Source of the DNA: SHZI01 sp031409515 | GTDB lineage: Bacteria; Pseudomonadota; Gammaproteobacteria; Steroidobacterales; GCA-2729495 | Reading direction: 5' to 3' | Assembly: GCA_031409515.1 (NCBI GenBank) | Contig: JANNXJ010000054.1 | Location: 1-48,899 of the forward strand | DNA: 48,899 nt | In this document: positions 32,480 through 39,593 of the stretch, in pieces | How the letters are laid out: the number at the start of each line of letters is the position of its first letter | How positions within the stretch are numbered: position 1 is the stretch's first letter | Made by a program: the position numbers and the translations under genes | Notes under the pieces: generated by a model | Seen by the model: the letters and a program-made list of their open reading frames with translations, nothing else | What the model was told of the DNA's origin: nothing | Database searches by the model: none

Positions 32480-32558
32480 TTCCCCACAAAATCCCCACAG
32501 TGCCAAAAGTTATCGGGCACTGCGAAAGCCAGAAGTTGCTGTTTAGTAAGCGATTAGA
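32480..32558. promoter_or_regulatory. Attachment-site flank between int and tRNA-Met
   Basis: This short segment holds two copies of tccccaca (in 'ttccccacaaaatccccacag') and an inverted repeat cagtgcc/ggcactg, plausible integrase arm sites. The element end is expected at or within the tRNA 3' end starting at 32559. The other att copy lies outside the window. Confidence 0.55.
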
Positions 32559-32635
32559 TGGTGGTGATGGGTAGAGTTGAACTACCGACCTCAGCATTAT
32601 GAGTGCCGCGCTCTAACCAACTGAGCTACATCACC
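32559..32635 (-). tRNA. tRNA-Met (anticodon CAT)
   Basis: A 77-nt cloverleaf on the minus strand with acceptor GGTGATG/CATCACC, D arm GCTCAGTTGGTTAGAGC, anticodon loop CTCATAA, T loop TTCAACT and encoded CCA. It looks like an elongator Met tRNA rather than an initiator; the lysidine-modified Ile tRNA with the same anticodon cannot be excluded. Its 3' end is the likely integration site of the element. Confidence 0.92.
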
Positions 32636-32648
32636 ACGCGGGGGGCGC

Positions 32649-32677
32649 ATTGTCTGGGGGGGCCGGGGGGCTGTCAA
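32649..32677 (-). promoter_or_regulatory. Sigma-70-type promoter of tRNA-Met
   Basis: On the minus strand TTGACA (32672-32677) and GACAAT (32649-32654) are separated by exactly 17 bp; the tRNA begins 13 nt after the -10. The spacer is almost pure C with a few G. Confidence 0.7.
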
Positions 32678-32690
32678 GAAAACGGGCGGG

Positions 32691-32714
32691 TCGCGGCTAA
32701 AGCCGCTCCTACAG
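32691..32714. repeat. REP-like element
   Basis: The unit tcgcggctaaagccgctcct (plus 'acag') has a small internal palindrome (gcggctaaagccgc) and is repeated twice at 45291-45345. It supplies the TAG stop of the gene ending at 32709. Confidence 0.85.
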
Positions 32715-33392
32715 GTCCGCCGGGATCAGGGGGTCGCCGTGGATATCCATGGCTTTGCCCCGGTCCACGGCCGCAAAGACCCGGCCAATGGCCTTGGGGC
32801 TGGTGAGGGCCTGGTAGACCATGTCACCCAGGTCCGTCCGGTTGATATAGCCCACCACGAAGGGGCTCTCCACCAGAATAGGGCCGCTCTTGCCGGGCCG
32901 CATCGTCATGCCGCCGGAGCGCACGATGGTCCAGGCCATGGACGTGGCCCGCAGCTGCTTTTCCGCCCAGTCCTTGGCGCGAATCGACTTGCCCGCAAAG
33001 GCCTTCACGAAGGGATCCAGGACGACGGCGCTGTCGCCGCAGCCGATGGAGGTGGTGAGCACAAAGCGTGCAACCCCCGCTGCCTGGGCGGCATCGATGA
33101 CGTTGATATTCCCCTGGCTGTTGAGCTGGGGGGTGCCACCGATGAAGCACACGACTTCGAGCCGGGTGGCCTGGCGGCCAGCAAAGATCGCCTCCGCATC
33201 CTCCCGGCGGCTGGGATCGGCGAGGAGCACTTCGGCGCCGAGGCGCTCCACCACACCTCGGTCCTGCTCCCGATGGATCACGCCCAGGACGGTCCGGCCG
33301 TCCCGGCGAGCGAGCTGCACGAGCCGGTACCCGGTGTCGGTCTCGGCACCGAAGACGACCAGGGTGGTCGGGTTGTGTTCGGGGGTGGGCAC
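32709..33392 (-). CDS. NAD(P)-binding Rossmann-fold protein (atypical SDR)
   Basis: The 227-residue protein starts with a strand and a glycine-containing loop, TLVVFGAETDTGYRLVQLA, in the place of GxxGxxG, and continues as an atypical short-chain dehydrogenase: NVIDAAQAAGVARFVLTTSIG, AEKQLRATSMAWTIVRSGGM and YINRTDLGDMVYQAL. Such proteins bind NAD(P)H and act as reductases or sensors. The substrate is unknown. The coding frame ends inside a REP element. It lies downstream of ychF on the same strand. Confidence 0.8.
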   Translation of the reverse strand: MPTPEHNPTTLVVFGAETDTGYRLVQLARRDGRTVLGVIHREQDRGVVERLGAEVLLADPSRREDAEAIFAGRQATRLEVVCFIGGTPQLNSQGNINVIDAAQAAGVARFVLTTSIGCGDSAVVLDPFVKAFAGKSIRAKDWAEKQLRATSMAWTIVRSGGMTMRPGKSGPILVESPFVVGYINRTDLGDMVYQALTSPKAIGRVFAAVDRGKAMDIHGDPLIPADL

Positions 33393-33427
33393 CGGCAGAT
33401 AGTGGCAGAAGCGGGAGCGCGGCGGGA

Positions 33428-33450
33428 TCGCGCCTGAAGGCGCTCCTACG
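33428..33450. repeat. Variant REP-like element
   Basis: The unit tcgcgcctgaaggcgctcct with the following 'acg' is a variant of the units at 32691 and 45291 in which both stem halves have changed together. It lies directly after ychF. Confidence 0.75.
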
Positions 33451-33452
33451 GG

Positions 33453-34544
33453 TCAGACGTTGAAGCGGAAGTGGACGACGTCGCCCTCGTGCATCACGTA
33501 TTCCTTGCCTTCGAGGCGCAGCCGGCCTGCCTCTTTGGCCCCCTGCTCCCCCTTCCCGGCGATGTAGTCCGGGTAGGCAATCACTTCGGCCCGGATGAAG
33601 CCCTTTTCAAAGTCCGTGTGGATCACCCCGGCGGCCTGGGGCGCCGTGTCGCCCACGTGGATCGTCCAGGCCCGGGTCTCCTTGGGGCCCACGGTGAAGT
33701 AGGTTTGCAGGCCCAGCAGCCGATAGCCCGCCAGGATCACCCGGTTCAGGCCCGGCTCCTTGAGATTGAGATCGTCGAGAAAGGCTTTTTTGTCTGCCTC
33801 ATCGAGCTGGGCAATCTCCGCCTCGATCGCCGCACAGACGATCACCACCTCGGCGCCGTCCGTCAGCGCGTGGGCGCGGACCTTGTCCACAAAGGCGTTG
33901 CCGCCCAGGCCGCTCTCGTCCACGTTCGCCACGTACATCACGGGCTTGGCCGTGAGCAGGAACATTTCGGCAATGGCCTGCCGGTGTTCCTCCGGAATCG
34001 GGAAGGTTCTTGCAGGCTGCCCCGCATCCAGGTGACTGCGCAGCTGCTGAAGGAGGTCCCGCCGCGCCACGTCTTCCTTCTTGCCGGCCCGGGCCGCCTT
34101 CTCGGACTTCTCGGCGGCCTTCTCCACCCCGGCCAGATCCGCCAGCAACAACTCGGTATTGATCACCTCGATGTCATGGATCGGATCGATGCGGCCTGCC
34201 ACGTGGATCACGTCGTCGTTCTCGAAGCAGCGCACCACATGGGCAATCGCGTGGGTCTCCCGGATGTTGGCGAGGAACTTGTTGCCGAGACCCTCGCCCT
34301 TCGAGGCCCCGGCCACGAGCCCGGCGATATCGACGAACTCCACGGTGGCCGGCAGGATTTTCTCGGACTTCGCGATGGCGGCCAGCGGCTGCAGCCGCAG
34401 GTCCGGCACGGCGACCACGCCCACGTTGGGGTCGATGGTGCAGAAGGGGTAGTTCTCGGCAGCGATACCTGCTGCCGTCAGCGCATTAAACAGAGTGGAC
34501 TTGCCGACGTTGGGCAAGCCGACGATGCCGCATTGGATGGCCAT
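33453..34544 (-). CDS. ychF: Ribosome-binding ATPase YchF
   Basis: The 363-residue protein is a full-length OBG-family P-loop protein: G1 GLPNVGKST (8-16), the switch-region DIAGLV and YVANVDES in the place of the NKxD motif, which explains ATP preference over GTP. The C-terminal TGS domain ends with the typical EGDVVHFRFNV. It binds ribosomes and responds to oxidative and translation stress. It is neighboured by pth and rplY as in many gammaproteobacteria, here with two genes inserted. Confidence 0.97.
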   Translation of the reverse strand: MAIQCGIVGLPNVGKSTLFNALTAAGIAAENYPFCTIDPNVGVVAVPDLRLQPLAAIAKSEKILPATVEFVDIAGLVAGASKGEGLGNKFLANIRETHAIAHVVRCFENDDVIHVAGRIDPIHDIEVINTELLLADLAGVEKAAEKSEKAARAGKKEDVARRDLLQQLRSHLDAGQPARTFPIPEEHRQAIAEMFLLTAKPVMYVANVDESGLGGNAFVDKVRAHALTDGAEVVIVCAAIEAEIAQLDEADKKAFLDDLNLKEPGLNRVILAGYRLLGLQTYFTVGPKETRAWTIHVGDTAPQAAGVIHTDFEKGFIRAEVIAYPDYIAGKGEQGAKEAGRLRLEGKEYVMHEGDVVHFRFNV

Positions 34545-34674
34545 GGCAGTGAACCGGGACTGAATCGGGCCGCCATGATACTTGGTCCCGGCACTGCTGC
34601 ACGGTCGCGGAAGGCACTGGCCCGGGGCGAAGCTTTGTTAGGATTGCCACCGAACCAGAACCAAAGGCCCGTCC

Positions 34675-35697
34675 ATGCTCCAGACCTCGATTGCCGGCAG
34701 CCTCCCCCGCCCCGACTGGCTGGCCGAACCGGAAACCCTCAAAGGCGCCTGGAAGCTCTCCGGCCAGGCCCTGGAGGACGGCAAGCGCAGGGCGGCCGCC
34801 GACTGGCTGCGGCACCAGGAGGATGCGGGCATCCAGATCGTCACCAACGGCGAGGTGTTTCGGACCCACTTCGTCCACGGCTTCCTGGAAGGGCTGACGG
34901 GCATCGACTGGCAGAAGATGACCCGCATGGGCATCCGCAACAACCGCTACGAACTCGACGTGCCCACCGTCGTCGGGCCCCTGTCCCGGCCGGCGGCGGT
35001 GCATCTCGACGAGGTGCGCTTCAGCCGCGCCCAGACCAAGGCCCAGTTCAAGTTCACTCTCCCCGGCCCCATGACCATCTGCGACACGATCGCCGACGGC
35101 TACTACGGCAGCCGGCCAAAGATGGCGCTGGCCTTCGCCGACATTCTCAATGCGGAGGCCAAGGAGCTGGAGGCGGCGGGCGTCGACGTCATCCAGTTCG
35201 ATGAACCCGCGTTCAACGTGTTCATGACCGAGGTCAAGGACTGGGGCATCGAAGCCCTGCACCGGGCCATCGACGGGCTCAAGTGCACGACGGCCGTGCA
35301 CATCTGCTACGGCTACGGCATCCAGGCCAACCTGGACTGGAAAAAGTCCCTGGGCAGCGAGTGGCGCCAGTACGAGGAGATTTTTCCGGCGCTCAATGGC
35401 AGCCGCATCGACCAGATCTCCCTCGAGTGCGCCGGCTCGAACGTGCCCCTGTCGCTGCTCCGGCTGCTGCCGGACAAGCAACTCATGGTGGGCGCGATCC
35501 AGGTCACGGGCGACCGGGTCGAGTCGCCGGCAGAAGTGGTCGCCACCCTGCGCGCGGCTGCCGAGCACGTGGAACTGGAACGCATCCTGCCCTGTACCAA
35601 CTGCGGCATGGCGCCCATTGCCTACGACGCTGCGCTGGGCAAACTGCAGGCGCTGGGTGCCGGGGCCGAGCTGCTCCGGCAGGGACGGCGGAGCTAA
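34675..35697 (+). CDS. MetE-C-like cobalamin-independent methionine synthase family protein
   Basis: The 340-residue TIM-barrel protein matches the C-terminal catalytic half of MetE (UROD/MetE-like). Zinc ligands are in VHICYGYG and near the end in PCTNCGM (307-312), with LEC between. It lacks the N-terminal MetE half; such proteins may use a methyl donor other than polyglutamyl folate, or work with a partner. It is divergent from ychF and followed 5 nt after its stop by a small exported protein. Confidence 0.88.
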   Translation: MLQTSIAGSLPRPDWLAEPETLKGAWKLSGQALEDGKRRAAADWLRHQEDAGIQIVTNGEVFRTHFVHGFLEGLTGIDWQKMTRMGIRNNRYELDVPTVVGPLSRPAAVHLDEVRFSRAQTKAQFKFTLPGPMTICDTIADGYYGSRPKMALAFADILNAEAKELEAAGVDVIQFDEPAFNVFMTEVKDWGIEALHRAIDGLKCTTAVHICYGYGIQANLDWKKSLGSEWRQYEEIFPALNGSRIDQISLECAGSNVPLSLLRLLPDKQLMVGAIQVTGDRVESPAEVVATLRAAAEHVELERILPCTNCGMAPIAYDAALGKLQALGAGAELLRQGRRS

Positions 35698-35702
35698 AGG
35701 CG

Positions 35703-36143
35703 ATGGGACGCGTCCCCGGGCAGACGCTGACTCTACTGCTGCTTGCGGCAGGACTCTGCAGCCCCGGGCAGGCCCAGGGTCCCGCGCAGGAGCCGGATAC
35801 TGAGCAGGCGCCAGCAACCGGTCCCCGTTACTGGTTCCTCGACCGCCTCGGTGCCGGGGACCTGGTCCCGGCGGACTGGGCTCTGCTGCGGCAGAACATC
35901 AACCTCGCGCTCTATGAACTGACCGATGGTGAGTCCGTCGGCTGGACCGAACCCCAGTCCGGGCACTCGGGCAGTGTGCGGGTGGTCAGCACCGTGACAG
36001 AGGGCGACCGGGTGTGCCGGAAACTGCGGGTCAGCGTCGATGCGGACGCGGGCAGCGATGATGGGATCTTTGAACTCTGCCGCTCCGGCAGCACGGGCTT
36101 CTGGCGGCTCACCACCAGCACCCTGGCCCTGCACAACGACTAG
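35703..36143 (+). CDS. Exported surface-antigen-like small protein (146 aa)
   Basis: A signal peptide (TLTLLLLAAGLCSPGQAQ) precedes a domain like the C-terminus of the 17-kDa rickettsial surface antigen family: DWALLRQNINLALYELTDGES, then W.EPQSGHSGSVRVV and a pair of cysteines (VCRKLRV, ELCRSG). AAAGG precedes the ATG at 35703. The stop codon overlaps that of pth, which is read from the other strand. Confidence 0.75.
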   Translation: MGRVPGQTLTLLLLAAGLCSPGQAQGPAQEPDTEQAPATGPRYWFLDRLGAGDLVPADWALLRQNINLALYELTDGESVGWTEPQSGHSGSVRVVSTVTEGDRVCRKLRVSVDADAGSDDGIFELCRSGSTGFWRLTTSTLALHND

Positions 36144-36793
36144 CCCGCCGGACCAAACTCGCCGGTAGCCTCGGAGCGGGGCGTGGCCGAATGCAGCTGG
36201 TGCATGGCGCGCTCGAGCCGCGACGGCTCCAGGCCCGACCGTTCCACGACCGGTCGCGCCAGCACCTCCACCGCACTGATGCCGGCCGCCATGGCGTCGA
36301 GGATCTGGAGGCGCTCATCCTTGCCCGGCGCGTGGAGCACGTAGCCGGTGACCAGGTCCCGGTGACCGGGATGCCCGATGCCGATGCGCAGCCGCAGAAA
36401 GTCCGCGCCACAGGTGGCCAGGATATCCCGGAGGCCGTTGTGGCCCCCGTGACCACCACCCTTCTTCAGGCGGGCCCCGCCCGGGGGGAGGTCCAGCTCG
36501 TCGTGGATCACGAGCAACTGCTCGATGGAAAGGTTGTAGTAGTCCAGCACCTTGCGCACGCAGAGCCCGCTGCGATTCATGAAGGTGTCGGGCTTGATCA
36601 GGCGGACCGCCCGGCCCTCAAGGACACCCCGGCCCTCATCCCCATGGAGCTTGGACTCCGGCGAAAAACGGCTGCCGATATGGGCCGCCAGCTGATCGAG
36701 TAACCAGAAGCCGACGTTGTGCCGGTCGCCGGCGTGTTTCGGCCCCGGGTTACCGAGACCGACGATAATCAGGGTGTCAGGGCTGCTGGCCAC
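36140..36793 (-). CDS. pth: Peptidyl-tRNA hydrolase
   Basis: The enzyme frees tRNA from stalled peptidyl-tRNA. The chain shows IIVGLGNPGPKHAGDRHNVGF (catalytic His in RHNVG), KPDTFMNRSG, IHDELDLPPG and GHGGHNGLRDI, all family signatures. The GTG at 36793 is preferred since frames further upstream run through an intrinsic terminator; it gives 217 residues, slightly longer than the E. coli enzyme because of a C-terminal extension. Confidence 0.95.
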   Translation of the reverse strand: MASSPDTLIIVGLGNPGPKHAGDRHNVGFWLLDQLAAHIGSRFSPESKLHGDEGRGVLEGRAVRLIKPDTFMNRSGLCVRKVLDYYNLSIEQLLVIHDELDLPPGGARLKKGGGHGGHNGLRDILATCGADFLRLRIGIGHPGHRDLVTGYVLHAPGKDERLQILDAMAAGISAVEVLARPVVERSGLEPSRLERAMHQLHSATPRSEATGEFGPAG

Positions 36794-36820
36794 GGCGACG
36801 ACGATAGCACCGCCGCAAAG

Positions 36821-36849
36821 AAAAAGGCCGCGCACTGCGCGGCCTTTTT
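36821..36849. terminator. Bidirectional intrinsic terminator between rplY and pth
   Basis: A perfect palindrome (aaaaaggccgcgca / tgcgcggccttttt) has an A-run on one side and a T-run on the other. It stands 26 nt after the rplY stop. Confidence 0.92.
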
Positions 36850-36874
36850 CCGTTGGTGGCAGCCGGAGCTGCGC

Positions 36875-37633
36875 CTACTTCTTGTCGCCCTTGGCGGCCG
36901 GCTTGGCCGCCGCCGGCTTGGCGCCAGCCTTGGCCTTGTCGCCACCTGCCTTGTCGCCGGCTTTCTCGGCACCCGCAGCAGCCTTGTCGCCCGCCGCCGG
37001 AGCCGCAGCCCCTTCGGCCGTGGCGCCCGGCACTGCCGCGACTTCCTCGACGGCGCGCAGGACGTGCACGTGCACGACTGGCAGATCGCTATCGGAGTTG
37101 GCCACGAAGCCCGGCACGTCGACGCCCTTGGGCAGCTTGAGGTCCCGGATATGCAGCATGTCGTTCAGCAGCATGGGGGCAATGTCGACCTCGATGTATT
37201 CCGGCAGATCCTGGGGCAAGCAGCTGACTTCGAGTTCCGTCAGCAGATGCGAGACGGAGGCACCGCCCAGCTTCACGCCGACTGAAAGCTCCTCGTTGAT
37301 GAAGTGCAACGGGATGGTCATGCGCAGCTTCTCGGTAGCCACGACCCGCTGTAGATCGAGATGCAGGATGGCGCGCTTGGCCGGGTGGGCCTGGTAGTCA
37401 CGCACGATGGCCTGCAGTTTCTTGCCATCGAGGGTTACGGTGAGAATGCTGGAGAGGAAGGCCTCCTGGGCCATGTTTTTGTGCACGGCGTTGGTGTCGA
37501 ACGCCACGCCCGTGGGGGCCTGACCGCCACCATACATAATGCCGGGGATCTTGCCTTCACGACGCAGGCGGCGGCTCGCACCTTTCCCTGCATCGCGCCG
37601 GGTTTCCGCGGCGAGACTGAACTGATGTGCCAT
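36875..37633 (-). CDS. rplY: 50S ribosomal protein L25/general stress protein Ctc
   Basis: The 252-residue protein is the long (CTC/TL5) form of L25, which binds 5S rRNA: an N-terminal L25 domain (SLAAETRRDAGKGASRRLRR ... IVRDYQAHPAKRAILHLDLQ) and the second beta domain (IPLHFINEE, LPEYIEVDIA, LPKGVDV). The last 50 residues are an Ala/Lys/Gly-rich tail. AAGGAG lies 7 nt before the ATG at 37633. Confidence 0.96.
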   Translation of the reverse strand: MAHQFSLAAETRRDAGKGASRRLRREGKIPGIMYGGGQAPTGVAFDTNAVHKNMAQEAFLSSILTVTLDGKKLQAIVRDYQAHPAKRAILHLDLQRVVATEKLRMTIPLHFINEELSVGVKLGGASVSHLLTELEVSCLPQDLPEYIEVDIAPMLLNDMLHIRDLKLPKGVDVPGFVANSDSDLPVVHVHVLRAVEEVAAVPGATAEGAAAPAAGDKAAAGAEKAGDKAGGDKAKAGAKPAAAKPAAKGDKK

Positions 37634-37802
37634 TGAAATACTCCTTGGATTTTTGGTGTTCCGGACCCCCTGCGACCAGGGGTCCGTCCCGAACGGGGCG
37701 CGCAGGATACCACGGGCCGGGGTGATAGCCGTGGGGCATCCCGCGGCCGTCGGCTGGAGACCCCGGCCTCCGCCCGCCATGCAGCGGACCGACGGCGGGT
37801 GT

Positions 37803-37843
37803 CCTGTCCGGCGCTCACCGGGTACTCCCGGTAGCCGGACAGG
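37803..37843. other. Long perfect hairpin between prs and rplY
   Basis: Two nested perfect stems, cctgtccggc/gccggacagg and accggg/cccggt, form a 41-nt structure. There is no T-run on either side, so it may be an RNA processing or attenuation element rather than an intrinsic terminator. Confidence 0.7.
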
Positions 37844-37884
37844 ATTTCCCGCCGGTGGGACGCGGTCTACGGAGTGCTGTCCGG

Positions 37885-38838
37885 TCAGTCCAGATACAGC
37901 GAGCTGACCGACTCCGCCGAACTGATGCGCCGCATGGTTTCGCCCAGCAGTTCCGCCACGCTCAGCTGCCGGATCCGGCCGGTGGCCAGGGCGGCCGCGG
38001 ACAGGGGGATGGTGTCCGTCACCACCAGCTCGTCGAGCTGGGAAGCCCCGATGCGGTCCACGGCTGGTCCCGAGAGGACGGCGTGGGTGACATAGGCCAG
38101 CACCTTCTCGGCACCGTGCTCCTTCAGCGCCACAGCGGCCTGGCACAGGGTGCCCGCCGTATCCACCATGTCGTCGACCAGCACGCAGACCTTGCCCTCG
38201 ACCTCACCGATGATGTTCATCACCTCGGAGACGTTGGCCCGGGCCCGGCGTTTGTCGATGATGGCCAGATCCGCGTCGTCCATGCGCTTCGCGATCGCCC
38301 GGGCGCGGACGACGCCACCGACGTCCGGCGAGACCACCACCATTTCCTGGTACTTCTGCCGCCACAGATCGCCGAGCAGGACCGGCGACGAGTAGACGTT
38401 GTCCACGGGAATCGAGAAGAAGCCCTGGATCTGGTCGGCGTGGAGATCCACCGTGAGCACGTGGTTGATGCCGGCCTCGGAGATCATGCGGGCCACCATG
38501 CTGGCCGTGATCGGCACCCGGGCGGCCCGCGGCCGGCGATCCTGCCGGGCGTAGCCAAAGTAGGGAATCACCGCCGTGATGCTGGCAGCCGAGGCCCGGC
38601 GGCAGGCATCCGCCAGCACCAGCAGCTCCATGAGGTTGTCGTTCACCGGTGGGCAGGTGGACTGCACGATGAAGACATCCCGGCCCCGGACGTTCTCGTG
38701 AACTTCCACCAGCACTTCGCCGTCGCTGAAGCGGCCCACCTGGGCACGCCCGAGGGGCTGCATCAGGTGCTTGGCTATGCGCTGCGCCAGTTCAGGGTTC
38801 GCATTCCCGGCCAGGATTGCCAGGTTAGGTACGTCCAT
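37885..38838 (-). CDS. prs: Ribose-phosphate pyrophosphokinase
   Basis: The 317-residue enzyme makes PRPP from ribose 5-phosphate and ATP. Visible signatures are FSDGEVLVEVHENVRGRDVF, YFGYARQDRR, the TVDLHADQIQGFF stretch and the PRPP loop VLVDDMVDTAGTL. The ATG at 38838 gives the standard length. The tRNA-Gln gene lies 29 nt upstream, and the two are probably transcribed together. Confidence 0.97.
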   Translation of the reverse strand: MDVPNLAILAGNANPELAQRIAKHLMQPLGRAQVGRFSDGEVLVEVHENVRGRDVFIVQSTCPPVNDNLMELLVLADACRRASAASITAVIPYFGYARQDRRPRAARVPITASMVARMISEAGINHVLTVDLHADQIQGFFSIPVDNVYSSPVLLGDLWRQKYQEMVVVSPDVGGVVRARAIAKRMDDADLAIIDKRRARANVSEVMNIIGEVEGKVCVLVDDMVDTAGTLCQAAVALKEHGAEKVLAYVTHAVLSGPAVDRIGASQLDELVVTDTIPLSAAALATGRIRQLSVAELLGETMRRISSAESVSSLYLD

Positions 38839-38867
38839 CGACAAGTGGCTGGTCCTCGTAAAAGTAG

Positions 38868-38939
38868 CTGGGGCGGTAGGATTCGAACCTACGTATGGCG
38901 GGATCAAAACCCGCTGCCTAACCACTTGGCTACGCCCCA
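38868..38939 (-). tRNA. tRNA-Gln (anticodon TTG)
   Basis: The cloverleaf has acceptor TGGGGCG/CGCCCCA, anticodon loop TTTTGAT and T loop TTCGAAT. The three bases after the discriminator G read CTA instead of CCA, so the CCA end must be added after transcription. The location in front of prs is common in gammaproteobacteria. Confidence 0.92.
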
Positions 38940-38947
38940 AGTGCATC

Positions 38948-38976
38948 TGTTCAGAGCTGCAATCTTACGCTGTCAG
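38948..38976 (-). promoter_or_regulatory. Possible promoter of tRNA-Gln/prs
   Basis: CTGACA (38971-38976) and a weak TGAACA (38948-38953) are 17 bp apart on the minus strand, with the tRNA start 9 nt further. The -35 overlaps the lolB stop region. Confidence 0.35.
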
Positions 38977-39590
38977 AATCGCCACTGGTCAATCACGAGA
39001 CGGATCCGCCCCACCGCACTCTGCAGGACGAGCTTGCGGGGCAGGGCAATTCTGCCCTCCGTCCGGTACTCCTCGAAACTGACCACCCAGCCGTCCTGGG
39101 TCAGACTGGCAAGCAGGCCGGTACTGTCCAGGGTTTCACTGGCTGGCGAATCCGGGCCCGCCAGACCGACGAGCCAGCGCCGGGCATTGGCCACGGGCAG
39201 GGACCAGCCCAGCTGCGCCTCAAGAAAGCGCTCGGCGGCATCCGGCCCGGCGTAGTCGACGGCCACTTCGCCCTGGCCGGACAGCACCGTGAGGCGCTCG
39301 GGATCCCAGCGGATTTCCCGGGCCTCGGCCCCGAAAGGACCAGCCACCCGCAACACCGTGCGGTCGCCGGTCTGGATCCAGGTGAAGCTGCCCTGCCCGC
39401 TGGTCCCGGCTGTCTTCAGGGCAATCCGGCCCCGCGCTTCCCAGGTGTCGACAGCCTCGATAGCGGCCCGGCGCCCGGCCGGACTCATGAGGGGTTCGCC
39501 GGGTCTCGGCGTGGTCGCACAACTGGCGAGCAAGCCGCAGGCCAGCGCGACCAGCAGGTGTCGCGTCGCTGAGGGACAGGGTCGGAACAC
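38973..39590 (-). CDS. lolB: Outer-membrane lipoprotein LolB
   Basis: LolB receives lipoproteins from LolA and inserts them in the outer membrane. The 205-residue protein has a lipobox LLASC (Cys24), then the LolB pattern WEARGRIALKTAGTSGQGSFTWIQTG, GPFGAEAREI and the C-terminal PRKLVLQSAVGRIRLVIDQW. The GTG start is 3 nt after the TPR gene's stop, so both form an operon. ispE, often the next gene, is not present; tRNA-Gln follows. Confidence 0.9.
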   Translation of the reverse strand: MFRPCPSATRHLLVALACGLLASCATTPRPGEPLMSPAGRRAAIEAVDTWEARGRIALKTAGTSGQGSFTWIQTGDRTVLRVAGPFGAEAREIRWDPERLTVLSGQGEVAVDYAGPDAAERFLEAQLGWSLPVANARRWLVGLAGPDSPASETLDSTGLLASLTQDGWVVSFEEYRTEGRIALPRKLVLQSAVGRIRLVIDQWRF

Positions 39591-39593
39591 GGA

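Noticed and set aside
1..32558. CRISPR array
   Set aside because: The only regular repeats are short tandem units and iterons; no array of 25-40 bp repeats with unique spacers exists in the window.
33471..35204. 577-codon plus-strand frame opposite ychF and running into the MetE-like gene
   Set aside because: A shadow of ychF; high-GC genes commonly leave the antisense frame open.
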